The position numbers were made by a program, and so were the translations under genes. A stretch of 64,000 nucleotides of DNA from Alteriqipengyuania bathyomarina_B (lineage in GTDB: Bacteria; Pseudomonadota; Alphaproteobacteria; Sphingomonadales; Sphingomonadaceae): assembly GCF_038594605.1 (NCBI RefSeq), contig NZ_JBCFZM010000003.1, forward strand, positions 248,001-312,000. The letters run 5' to 3'. The stretch's first letter is position 1. The number at the start of each line of letters is the position of its first letter. Shown piece after piece: positions 42,109-51,154 of this stretch. The notes under the pieces are model-generated. The model worked only from the letters and a program-made list of their open reading frames with translations. It was not told the origin of the DNA and did not search any database.

Positions 42109-43590
42109 TCAGCCGATATCGTCGGCGCTGAAGGGATACTGGCGCCGCTCGTGCTGGACGCTGATCCAGCGCGTGGTGGTGAAAGCTTCGATCGCCCACT
42201 CGCCGTTGAACCGGCCGATGCCCGAATTCTTGACCCCGCCGAACGGGGCGAAGGGGCTATCGTTGACCGTCTGGTCGTTGATGTGCGTCATCCCCGCCTG
42301 GACCTGCTTGGCAAAGGCCAGCGCGCGGCCTTCGTCGCGGCTGAAGACCGCGCTCGAGAGGCCCATCTCGGTGGCGTTGGCGAGTTCGAGCGCGTGGTCT
42401 TCATCGCGTGCGCGCTGGATCGGCGCGACGGGGCCGAAGATCTCGTTCGCGACGAGGCAGCTATCCTCCCCGACATCGGTGAAGACATGCGGCGGGATAA
42501 CGAGGCCAGCGGCATCGCCGCCGAGAGCGCACGTTGCGCCCTCTTCCTTCGCCTTGGCGATCATCTCGGTGATCCCGTCGAACTGGTCGCGGTTGACGAT
42601 GGGGCCGATGAAACATTCGGGATTCTCACGCTCGCCGACCGGCAATTGCTTCACCCGCTCCACGAACTTCTCGACGAACGCGTCGTAGATCGCGTCTTCG
42701 ACCACGATGCGGTTGGCGATCATGCAGATCTGGCCCTGGTGCATGAATTTGCCCCACACGCTCGCTTCCACCGCGCGGTCGATGTCGGCATCGTCGAGCA
42801 CCACGATCGGGCTGTTGCCGCCCAGCTCCAACTCGACCGATTTGAGCCGATCGCCATCGAGCGCGGCCTTGCCCACGCCCCGGCCGACGGGGGTGGAACC
42901 GGTGAAGCTGACGACTGTGGGGATCGGATGGCGGATCAGCGCATCGCCGATGCTGGAGCCTGATCCGGGCAGTACCGCGACCAGCCCTTCGGGCAGGCCA
43001 GCCTCCTCGCAGATGGCGGCGAAGATCGTGCCGCCGGTAACGATCGTGTCGCTGGCTGGCTTGATGACCACGCCATTGCCCAGCGCGAGCGCGGGGAACA
43101 GCGTGCGCGCGGTCAGCTGCAGCGGGAAGTTCCACGGGCTGACCAGCGCCACGACGCCCGCAGGCTCACGATAGGCGCGCGATTCCTTGCCCGGGATATC
43201 CTCCGGCATGATCGCCCCCTTTGCCATATAGGGCAGGGTCGCGGCTTCGGACCGGGCAACCTGCGTCACCAGCATCAGCTCGAGCGCGGCCTTCAGCTTG
43301 GTGCCGCCGGCCTCGCGCACGATCCAGCCGGCGATCTCGTCCTTCCGCGCTTCGAGAATGTCCGCGATGGCATGCATCTTGGCCGCACGGGCGGCGGGCG
43401 GCATCGCGCCCCATTCGCGCTGCGCCTTCGCACTGGCGCGACAGGCTTCGTCGACATCGTCTTCGGTGGCGGATGCCATTTCGAAGATCGTGCTTTCGTC
43501 CCACGGGCAGATGTTCTTGAGGGTGTCGCCGGAGCCTGTGCGGCGTTCGCCGGCGAGGAAGATCGAATCGAGATTGTCGTAATGTGTCAT
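42109..43590 (-). CDS. Aldehyde dehydrogenase
   Basis: A protein of 493 residues from the ATG at 43590. NAD-binding and catalytic parts: VSPWNFPLQLTARTLFPALALGN, SFTGSTPVGRGVGKAA, catalytic Glu in ELELGGNSPIVVLDDAD, catalytic Cys in HQGQICMIANRI, and EIFGPVAPI. It oxidises an aldehyde to its acid with NAD(P)+; the closest named types are salicylaldehyde/vanillin dehydrogenases, but the substrate is not shown. A long in-frame extension to 43947 is not coding. Confidence 0.9.
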   Translation of the reverse strand: MTHYDNLDSIFLAGERRTGSGDTLKNICPWDESTIFEMASATEDDVDEACRASAKAQREWGAMPPAARAAKMHAIADILEARKDEIAGWIVREAGGTKLKAALELMLVTQVARSEAATLPYMAKGAIMPEDIPGKESRAYREPAGVVALVSPWNFPLQLTARTLFPALALGNGVVIKPASDTIVTGGTIFAAICEEAGLPEGLVAVLPGSGSSIGDALIRHPIPTVVSFTGSTPVGRGVGKAALDGDRLKSVELELGGNSPIVVLDDADIDRAVEASVWGKFMHQGQICMIANRIVVEDAIYDAFVEKFVERVKQLPVGERENPECFIGPIVNRDQFDGITEMIAKAKEEGATCALGGDAAGLVIPPHVFTDVGEDSCLVANEIFGPVAPIQRARDEDHALELANATEMGLSSAVFSRDEGRALAFAKQVQAGMTHINDQTVNDSPFAPFGGVKNSGIGRFNGEWAIEAFTTTRWISVQHERRQYPFSADDIG

Positions 43591-43699
43591 GCTGGTCGAA
43601 CGGCGCGCGCCGCCGCTTGTTTCCCGTGCGCGGCTGACATGGCCGAAAGCATAGGGTGAGTGCGCCCGCGAGCGCGGGACGACCTGAAATGCGCAAAGC

Positions 43700-43735
43700 A
43701 AAGCCCCCGGAAAGCGGATGCTCCCGGGGGCTTTT
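43700..43735. terminator. Terminator downstream of katG
   Basis: AAAGCCCCCGG and CCGGGGGCTTT form an 11-bp perfect stem over a 13-base loop, flanked by T-rich tracts on both sides, 38 bp beyond the katG stop. Confidence 0.85.
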
Positions 43736-43772
43736 TCGATAACGTCGCGGCGAGCCGGACGCCGCAACCGGC

Positions 43773-45992
43773 TTACCGATACTTGGCGTAGGTCAGGTCG
43801 AACCGGTCGGCGTCCATCACCTTGGTCCACGCCGCCACGAAATCGCGCACGAACTTCGCTTCGTGTCCGTTCTCGGCGTAGACCTCCGCCACGGCGCGCA
43901 GCTGCGAGTTGGATCCGAAGACCAGATCGGTGCGGGTCGCGTGCCACTTCTCTTCGCCCGAGGCGCGGTCGGCGCCGACGAATTCCTCGTCACCGCTTTC
44001 ATCGACCGTCGCCCACTTGGTGCCCATGTCGAGCAGGTTCACGAAGAAGTCGTTGGTCAGCTGGCCCGGGCGATCTGTCAGCACCCCAATGCTGTTGCCA
44101 TGCTTGGCATGCTTGCTCACTGCGCCCAACGCGCGCATCCCGCCGACCAGCACGGTCATCTCGGGGATCGAGAGGCCGAGCAGGCTGGCCCGGTCGATCA
44201 GGAGATCCTCGGTCTTCACGCTCGCCTTGGTCTTGAGATAGTTGCGGAAGCCGTCGGCGAAGGGCTCAAGCGGCTCCCAGCTTTCGGCATCGAACTGCTC
44301 CTCGCTCGCATCGCCGCGCCCGGTGGTGACGGGCACGGAAATGTCGAAGCCTGCATCCTTCGCCGCCTTCTCGACCGCAGCCGAACCGGCAATCACGATG
44401 GCGTCGGCCATCGAGATATCGTCGCGCAGCTCGTCGAGCTTGGCGAGGACCTTGCCCAGTTCCTCGGGATCGTTGACCGCCCAATCCTTGAGCGGGGCGA
44501 AGCGGATATGCGCGCCATTGGCGCCGCCGCGATGGTCGCTCTTGCGGTAGGTGCTGGCCGAAGCCCACGCCGCCTTGACCAACTCGCTCACCGAGAGCCC
44601 GCTGCGTAGTACCTTGTCCTTGAACAGGGTGACGGCAGTATCGGAGACTTCGCGGCCCGCAGGCACCGGGTCTTGCCAGATCAGGTCTTCGGCGGGCACA
44701 TCGGGCCCGAGGTAGCGCGCCTTGGGGCCCATATCGCGGTGGGTCAGCTTGAACCACGCGCGGGCGAAGGCATCGTCGAGCGCGGCCTGATCGTCGCGGA
44801 AGCGTTCGGATATCTTGCGATAATCCGGGTCGCGCTTCAGCGCCATGTCGGCGGTGGTCATCATGGTCGGCACCTTCTTCGAAGGATCGCGCGCGTCGGG
44901 CGCCATGTCCTCCGGGTCCGGGTTGACCGGCTGCCACTGCTTCGCGCCCGCCGGGCTTTCCACCAGCTCGTAGTCGTACTTGAACAGCAGGCGGAAATAG
45001 TCGCCGCCCCACTGCGTCGGGTTGGGGGTCCATGCGCCTTCGAGGCCGGAGGTGGTGATGTGGCCCTGCTCGATCTGCCCGGCGTCCGTGGCCCAGCCGA
45101 AGCCCATCAGCTGCAGCGCCTCGCTCTCGGGCGCACCGCTGAGCTGGTCGGGCGGGACGGCGCCGTGGCACTTGCCAAAGGCGTGGCCGCCCGCGGTCAG
45201 CGCGACGGTTTCCTCGTCGTTCATCGCCATGCGCGCGAAGGTTTCCTTCATGTCGCGCGCCATCCCTTCCGCATCGTGCGGGTCGCCGCCAGGGCCCTCG
45301 GGATTGACGTAGATCAGCCCCATCTGGATCGCGGCGAGCGGGTTTTCGAGCGCCTTGCCTTCATCGGGAATGATGCGCGTCTCGACGCCTTCGTCGACCC
45401 ACTCTTCCTCCGAGCCCCAGTAGATGTCGTTCTCCGGCTCGTAGACGTCCTTGCGGCCGCCGCCGAAGCCGAACACCGGCCCGCCCATGCTCTCGATCGC
45501 GACATTGCCGGTCAGCACGAACAGGTCGGCCCAGCTGATGTGCTTCCCGTATTTCTGCTTGATCGGCCACAGCAGGCGGCGCGCCTTGTCAAGGTTGCCG
45601 TTGTCGGGCCAGGAATTGAGCGGGGCGAACCGCTGCTGGCCGCTGGAGGCACCGCCGCGCCCGTCTCCGGTGCGATAGGTGCCCGCCGCGTGCCACGCCA
45701 TGCGGATGAAAAACGGGCCGTAGTGGCCATAGTCCGCCGGCCACCACGGCTGGCTATCGGTCATCAGCGCGTGGAGGTCTTTCTTCAACGCATCGTAGTC
45801 GAGCGCGTTGAACGCCTCGCAGTAATCGAAATCCTCGCCCATCGGATCGGGCGACTGTCCGCCTTGCGTCAGGATATGCAGGTCGAGCGCATCGGGCCAC
45901 CAGTCCTTGTTGGTGCGCCCCAGCAGCGCACGCACGCCGCCATCGCCATGAAAGGGGCATCCGCCGCCCATCGAACCAGTCTTCGCGTCCAT
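43773..45992 (-). CDS. katG: Catalase-peroxidase KatG
   Basis: A protein of 739 residues from the ATG at 45992, which has GGAGAG 4 bases before it; a GTG 15 bases upstream is less likely. The N-terminal domain holds RMAWHAAGTYRTGDGRGG with distal Arg, Trp and His, and the proximal heme ligand region GGHAFGKCHG. The C-terminal domain is the duplicated inactive copy. It destroys hydrogen peroxide and peroxides in the cytoplasm. It is likely the main catalase of this strain, as the katA-type gene 1.8 kb away is broken. Confidence 0.96.
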   Translation of the reverse strand: MDAKTGSMGGGCPFHGDGGVRALLGRTNKDWWPDALDLHILTQGGQSPDPMGEDFDYCEAFNALDYDALKKDLHALMTDSQPWWPADYGHYGPFFIRMAWHAAGTYRTGDGRGGASSGQQRFAPLNSWPDNGNLDKARRLLWPIKQKYGKHISWADLFVLTGNVAIESMGGPVFGFGGGRKDVYEPENDIYWGSEEEWVDEGVETRIIPDEGKALENPLAAIQMGLIYVNPEGPGGDPHDAEGMARDMKETFARMAMNDEETVALTAGGHAFGKCHGAVPPDQLSGAPESEALQLMGFGWATDAGQIEQGHITTSGLEGAWTPNPTQWGGDYFRLLFKYDYELVESPAGAKQWQPVNPDPEDMAPDARDPSKKVPTMMTTADMALKRDPDYRKISERFRDDQAALDDAFARAWFKLTHRDMGPKARYLGPDVPAEDLIWQDPVPAGREVSDTAVTLFKDKVLRSGLSVSELVKAAWASASTYRKSDHRGGANGAHIRFAPLKDWAVNDPEELGKVLAKLDELRDDISMADAIVIAGSAAVEKAAKDAGFDISVPVTTGRGDASEEQFDAESWEPLEPFADGFRNYLKTKASVKTEDLLIDRASLLGLSIPEMTVLVGGMRALGAVSKHAKHGNSIGVLTDRPGQLTNDFFVNLLDMGTKWATVDESGDEEFVGADRASGEEKWHATRTDLVFGSNSQLRAVAEVYAENGHEAKFVRDFVAAWTKVMDADRFDLTYAKYR

Positions 45993-46130
45993 CGTACTCT
46001 CCATCACTTGTGCGACTCGTGTCGCTGATGATGGGAGAATGCGCTCGACGCTGTGATTGGTCCAATCGATTAATTGGCTCTAACTGATTTGTTTTGGCGA
46101 TAGGTGGTGGCGCTTGCCGTAGCGTAACGC

Positions 46131-46164
46131 AAAACGGCGCCACCTGCTCGAACAGGTGACGCCG
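46131..46164 (-). terminator. Terminator of ahpF
   Basis: Read leftward: CGGCGTCACCTG, loop TTCGAG, CAGGTGGCGCCG, TTTTGCG. A 12-bp stem with one mismatch, 26 bp after the ahpF stop. Confidence 0.8.
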
Positions 46165-46189
46165 CTTGTGTGGGCATAGGTGAGAGGCG

Positions 46190-47779
46190 TCAGGCCGCCT
46201 GCGCGATTTCGTCGGCCGGTTCGGTGCGGATGAGGTAGTCGAAGGCGGTCAGGCCCGCTTCCGCGCCCTGGCCCATCGCCACCACGATCTGCTTGTAAGG
46301 AACTGTCGTGGCGTCGCCTGCGCCGAAGATGCCGGGCAGGTTGGTCGTGCCGCGCTCGTCGGTGACGATTTCGCCGTGCTTCGAGAGTTCGAGCCCGGAG
46401 TCCTTCAGCCATTCGGTGTTGGGGACGAGTCCGATCTGGACGAACACGCCCGCGAGTTCGATCGTGCGTTCTTCGCCGCTGTCGCGGTCCTTCACGATCA
46501 ACCCGTTCACGCGGCTGCCGTCGCCGGTGATCTCGGTCGTCTGGCCGTTGGTGATGATCTCGACATTGTCGAGGCTCTCGAGCTTGTTCACCAGCACCGC
46601 ATCGGCGCGCAGCTGGGTGTCGAATTCGATCAGGGTCACGTGGTCGACGATCTTGGCGAGGTCGATCGCCGCTTCGACGCCCGAATTGCCGCCGCCGATC
46701 ACCGCGATCCGCTTGCCCTTGAACAAAGGCCCGTCGCAGTGCGGGCAGTAGGCCACGCCCTTGTTGCGATAGTCTTGCTCTCCCGGCACGCCCAGATTGC
46801 GCCAGCGTGCCCCGGTGGCAAGCACGATCGCACGGGCCGACAACTCGCCGCCATTGGCGAAGCGGACCTTGTGCATCCCGCCTTCCTGCTTCGCCGGGAT
46901 CAGCTCCTCGGCCTGGACGAGGTCGATCTTGTCGATCTCGTTGGCCTTCACCTGCTCGTCGAGGTCGGCGGAAAGCTTGGGGCCTTCGGTATAGGCGGTG
47001 CCCGGCAGGTTCTCGATTCCGAGCGTGTCCTGCAGCTGTCCGCCGAAGCGTTCGCCCGTAATGCCCGTGCGGAAGCCCTTGCGCGCGGTATAGACCGACG
47101 CGGCGACGCCCGCAGGGCCGCTGCCGATAATCAGCACTTCGTAAGGCTCGCGCTCGTTCAGCTTGGCCGCTGCCTTCGCGCCCGATCCGGTGTCGAGCCG
47201 TTCGAGGATCTGCGGCAGCTCGATCTTGCCGTTGTAGAAGCTCTCCCCGTTCAGGAAGGTCGCGGGCACGGCCATGATGTCGCGCGCCTCGACCTCGTCC
47301 TTATAGGCGCCGCCTTCGATCAGCGTGGCGGTGATGCGGGAATTCTCCAGCGCCATCAGGGTGAGCGCCTGAACGACATCGGGGCAGTTGTGGCACGAGA
47401 GCGAGAAGAACATCTCGAACTCCAGATCGGTCTCGATCCGGCGGATATCCTCGAGCACATCGGCATCGACCTTCGGGGGATGCCCGCCCGCCCACAGCAG
47501 CGCGAGGACGAGCGAGGTGAACTCGTGACCCATCGGCAGACCCGCAAAGCGGACCCACTTTTCGGCATCGCTGCCGCGGCGGATGATGAAGCTGGGCTTG
47601 CGCTCGTGGTCGCCATCGAAATCGACCGAAACGAGGTCGTGCAGCGCGGCGATCTCTTCGAGCAGCTCGCGCGTCCTGGCCGAGGTCTCGTCGTCACCCA
47701 GCGATGCGACAAGCTCTACCGGCTCGCGCAGGTTTTCGAGATATTGCTTAAGTTGCTGCGTCATCTGAGCGTCGAGCAT
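46190..47779 (-). CDS. ahpF: Alkyl hydroperoxide reductase subunit F
   Basis: A protein of 529 residues. The N-terminal double thioredoxin-like domain has SCHNCPDVVQ (CxxC). The FAD domain has IIGSGPAGVAASVYTARKG, and the NAD domain has IAVIGGGNSGVEAAIDLAKIV. The disulfide centre is YCPHCDGPLF. It passes electrons from NADH to AhpC. The next gene upstream on the same strand is ahpC, 170 bp away, so the two form one operon. Confidence 0.95.
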   Translation of the reverse strand: MLDAQMTQQLKQYLENLREPVELVASLGDDETSARTRELLEEIAALHDLVSVDFDGDHERKPSFIIRRGSDAEKWVRFAGLPMGHEFTSLVLALLWAGGHPPKVDADVLEDIRRIETDLEFEMFFSLSCHNCPDVVQALTLMALENSRITATLIEGGAYKDEVEARDIMAVPATFLNGESFYNGKIELPQILERLDTGSGAKAAAKLNEREPYEVLIIGSGPAGVAASVYTARKGFRTGITGERFGGQLQDTLGIENLPGTAYTEGPKLSADLDEQVKANEIDKIDLVQAEELIPAKQEGGMHKVRFANGGELSARAIVLATGARWRNLGVPGEQDYRNKGVAYCPHCDGPLFKGKRIAVIGGGNSGVEAAIDLAKIVDHVTLIEFDTQLRADAVLVNKLESLDNVEIITNGQTTEITGDGSRVNGLIVKDRDSGEERTIELAGVFVQIGLVPNTEWLKDSGLELSKHGEIVTDERGTTNLPGIFGAGDATTVPYKQIVVAMGQGAEAGLTAFDYLIRTEPADEIAQAA

Positions 47780-47949
47780 GGGGAAACTCCATCCTGTTTG
47801 GTGATTGCGTGCCGTTTCATCCGGCCCGGCAATCCATCGTCGAACGCATCGGTCGTGCGATGCGTTGGAAGATGGATCGTTTCGTCATGATGCCCCTATC
47901 GAGCGGGGGAGTGGAGGCCCGGCCTGTGCCGAGCCTCCGGTAGTATCGC

Positions 47950-48516
47950 TTAGAGCTTGCCCACGAGGTCGAGCGAAGGCGTCAGCGTGTCGCTGTCTTC
48001 TTCCCACGCAGCCGGGCAGACCTGGCCGGGGTTGTTGCGGACGTACTGCGCCGCCTTGATCTTGCGGGCGAGTTCGTTGGCATTGCGGCCCACGCCTTCG
48101 CAGGTCTGTTCCATGATCTGGATCACGCCGTCGGGATCGACCACGAAGGTCGCACGGTCGGCAAGACCCATTTCCTCACGCAGAACGTCGAAGTTCTTGG
48201 AGAGGGTGTGCAGCTGGTCGCCGAGGAACGGGAACTTCAGCTTGCCGATCTTTTCGGACGTGTCGTGCCATGCCTTATGGCTGAAATGCGTGTCGGTGCT
48301 GACGGCATAGACTTCCACGCCCATCTTCTGGAGCATGTCGTACTGCTCGCCAAGATTCTCGAGCTCGGTCGGGCACACGAAGGTGAAGTCGGCCGGGTAG
48401 AAGAAGAAGACCGCCCAATTGCCCTTCACATCCTCGTCGGTGACTTCGAAGAAGTCCTTGCCGGCCTGGAATGCGGTGGCTTTGAACGGTTTGATCTGGC
48501 TTCCGATGATACCCAT
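47950..48516 (-). CDS. ahpC: Peroxiredoxin AhpC
   Basis: A protein of 188 residues (188 is typical). The peroxidatic cysteine is in FTFVCPTEL, the resolving cysteine in QVCPAAW. It reduces hydrogen peroxide and organic peroxides. The ribosome site is CAGGAGACACGCA before the ATG. Such genes are usually controlled by OxyR; no oxyR is in this window. Confidence 0.96.
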   Translation of the reverse strand: MGIIGSQIKPFKATAFQAGKDFFEVTDEDVKGNWAVFFFYPADFTFVCPTELENLGEQYDMLQKMGVEVYAVSTDTHFSHKAWHDTSEKIGKLKFPFLGDQLHTLSKNFDVLREEMGLADRATFVVDPDGVIQIMEQTCEGVGRNANELARKIKAAQYVRNNPGQVCPAAWEEDSDTLTPSLDLVGKL

Positions 48517-49024
48517 TGCGTGTCTCCTGTCAGGGTTGAAACTCGGAGCCTAGATAGGGGCTGCTGCGACGCACAAAAGCGATTTGTGGCGATGGCACCA
48601 ATCGGAATTATCGATGAAATTGTTGGAACTTTCCTGCGCGGGGGTGCAAGGCGATTTTACCGTGCGCTGCGCAGGTTTGTCTCAACCGGAACACCTCCGG
48701 TTCGCCCTGTCGGGGTCGTGAAGCAGAAATCGGCCGAGAGCGGAATGTCCGGGCCACATTTGCGCTATAATGTAACTGGACACTCGCCGGTTGAACCATG
48801 GAATCTGCTCTATTCCCCCCTTGGCATATCCGGCCCAGAACGCCGTTTGCGCGATGCATTCGTGCCTCTGCCAGGCATGGACCGACCCTGGGGGTAATAC
48901 CTAACGCTGTGCGTTCGATATCCGAATTTGGGCTAACACCTTGATTAGGGCTCAAAATACCCGCTCTGCCTTTAACCAATCGCAAGGCCGATTTCGATTA
49001 CGGTTCCTGCGGAAGGAATTAGAG
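48517..49024. other. Intergenic region between ahpC and the GGDEF/EAL gene
   Basis: 508 bases with no credible gene; a rightward frame at 48592-48897 has codon use unlike this genome. It holds the divergent promoters of ahpC (leftward) and the GGDEF/EAL gene (rightward). A TATAAT at 48766-48771 could be a -10 box for the rightward gene, but no good -35 lies 17 bp upstream. Confidence 0.45.
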
Positions 49025-51079
49025 ATGTCGAAGCCAAACCCGGTCGAGGTCGAGCGCGGTCTCTTGTCGATCGCCTATGGCAACCTTCCTACCTTGCTCG
49101 TCATGAGTGTGGTCGCATCGCTCGGTGCGTCGGTGGTGCTGAGCGGGGCCGGATACACGTGGATCTGGTTCTGGTTTGTCGGGGTGGTTTTTCTCAACCT
49201 CGTCCGGTTTGCACTCAGCCGCGGCGTGTCGGATGCAAAAATTCAGCGAGCCGAAATGGCTACGGTCGGCTATTACCGCCGGACCTATGCAATCGGACTA
49301 TATGCTTCGGCGGCGCTGTGGCTGGCTCCGATATCATTGGTAGGGCATGATTCCGTTGCGTCGATCTATACGCTGGCGATAATCTTCTCCGCACTGGCGG
49401 CCGGCGGGACGGGCATCATGGCCGCCCTGTTGCGCGAGGGACGGACTTATATCGCGATCATGCTGGGCCCAGCGTCGATCCTCATGTTCCGGGGCTTTGA
49501 GGACGGCACGGTACTGATGGCGCTCGGCCTCGTCTTTCTGGCCGTCATGCTGGTGGTCCACGATCGCAATCACAAGGTTACGCGCAGGGCGCTGGAACTC
49601 TCGGTCGAAAACCGGCGGCTGGTCGAGGAACTGCAATCGGTCAATGCGGGCCTGGAAGACACGGTCGCCAGGCGCACCAGGCAACTGGCGAATGCCGCGA
49701 ACAGCGACGACCTGACCGGGCTGGCAAACCGGCGCGGCCTGATCGAGTGGATGAAGCGTAACCTCGATCCGGACGACCCGCGCGAAGCATCGGCGCTGTT
49801 CCTGGACCTCGACCGATTCAAGCATATCAACGACGCGATGGGCCACTCCGTCGGCGACCAGGTGCTGAAAGTCGCCTCGCAGCGAATGACGGCCTGCGTG
49901 CCCGAGGGTGCGGTGCTGGCGCGCTGGGGTGGCGACGAATTCGTGATGGTCCTGCCACAGAACGCGAATGTCAGAGCCACTGCCCGGGATGTTGCCACCC
50001 GTTTGATCGAGGGCATCAGCCGGCCTTTCCTGATCGACGATCATGCGATGAGTATCGGGCTATCGGTCGGCGTATCGTTCTACCCCACCGATGCAAGCGA
50101 TCACCGCGCCCTGATCCTGGCGGCGGATCTCGCCATGGCAGAGGTCAAGCGCAACGGGCGCGGCGCAAGCCTCGAATATTCCGAGACGCTGAGCCTGGTC
50201 CAGCGACGTCGGTTCGATCTCGGCCGGGCGCTCGGGGCGGCTATCGAAAACGGAGACCTGTTCCTCGAATATCAGCCGATCGTGGATTCTTCGACAGGGC
50301 GGATCCACGCATTCGAGGCTCTGGCCCGCTGGCAGCATCCCACCTTGGGCAAGATCAATCCTGCAGAGTTCATCGAACTGGCGGAAACCACGGACCGGAT
50401 CAATGCGCTTGGCGATCTCGTGCTGGAGAAGGCCTGCTTTGAAGCGGCGACATGGCCCTGCAGCGATCATGCGCCCAAGGTTGCCGTCAATGTATCGGTC
50501 AAGCAGTTGCGCGACGACACCTTCGCCCTGAAGGTCATGCGCATCCTGGCCCGTGCGAAGCTTCCCCCGGGCCGTCTCGAAATCGAAGTGACCGAGTCGC
50601 TGTTCGAAAACGATCACCCGGCGATCATCAAACAGACGATCTCCAGCTTGCGCGCATTGGGCGTTTTCATCGCGATCGACGATTTCGGCACTGGCTATTC
50701 ATCCCTTTCGCGTCTGCAAAACCTGCCGGTCAATGCGGTGAAGATCGACCAGTCCTTCGTCGCCGACTTGGATGGCAACGGTCGCGCGGTGATCGAGAGT
50801 ATCATCATGATCGCAAACCGGCTCGAGCTTGATGTCGTGGCGGAAGGTGTCGAGACGGACGCCCAGCTCGATACCCTGATCGGTATGGGGGTAAATTGCC
50901 TGCAGGGTTATCTCCTGGGGCATCCTTCACGGCGGGCGGATAGCTATTTCGAAAGAAAGCGCTCCGACTGGACCGCAGGCGACTTCGCCAGGCGATCAGG
51001 TCGCTCTGTTCACCGCATTTCCAAACCCACGGGGGTGTCGGAATTCGAGGCGGCCCGACAGCCGGTATCGGGACGCTGA
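49025..51079 (+). CDS. Membrane GGDEF/EAL cyclic-di-GMP protein
   Basis: A protein of 684 residues from the ATG at 49025 (GGAAGGAATTAGAG before it). Residues 20-185 form about six membrane helices, followed by a coiled coil (ELSVENRRLVEELQSVNAG). The GGDEF domain has an intact LARWGGDEFVMVL, but the RxxD inhibitory site that would precede it is absent (VPEGAVLA). The EAL domain has FEALARWQHPTLG, DDFGTGYSSLSRLQNLP, KIDQSFV and EGVET, so it may be an active phosphodiesterase. Overall output cannot be told from sequence. Confidence 0.9.
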   Translation: MSKPNPVEVERGLLSIAYGNLPTLLVMSVVASLGASVVLSGAGYTWIWFWFVGVVFLNLVRFALSRGVSDAKIQRAEMATVGYYRRTYAIGLYASAALWLAPISLVGHDSVASIYTLAIIFSALAAGGTGIMAALLREGRTYIAIMLGPASILMFRGFEDGTVLMALGLVFLAVMLVVHDRNHKVTRRALELSVENRRLVEELQSVNAGLEDTVARRTRQLANAANSDDLTGLANRRGLIEWMKRNLDPDDPREASALFLDLDRFKHINDAMGHSVGDQVLKVASQRMTACVPEGAVLARWGGDEFVMVLPQNANVRATARDVATRLIEGISRPFLIDDHAMSIGLSVGVSFYPTDASDHRALILAADLAMAEVKRNGRGASLEYSETLSLVQRRRFDLGRALGAAIENGDLFLEYQPIVDSSTGRIHAFEALARWQHPTLGKINPAEFIELAETTDRINALGDLVLEKACFEAATWPCSDHAPKVAVNVSVKQLRDDTFALKVMRILARAKLPPGRLEIEVTESLFENDHPAIIKQTISSLRALGVFIAIDDFGTGYSSLSRLQNLPVNAVKIDQSFVADLDGNGRAVIESIIMIANRLELDVVAEGVETDAQLDTLIGMGVNCLQGYLLGHPSRRADSYFERKRSDWTAGDFARRSGRSVHRISKPTGVSEFEAARQPVSGR

Positions 51080-51154
51080 CAAACCGGGGCACTTGCTCCG
51101 ACACGACCGTCTGATCGCTTGTCATTTGCCGGTCTTCGACCTCTCGCTGCCAGT

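Noticed and set aside
44673..46028. 451-codon frame antisense to katG
   Set aside because: Shadow of GC-rich coding DNA; katG is complete with all catalytic motifs.
48592..48897. Possible small gene upstream of the GGDEF/EAL gene
   Set aside because: Third codon positions lack the GC bias of this genome, no ribosome site, and no recognisable domain.
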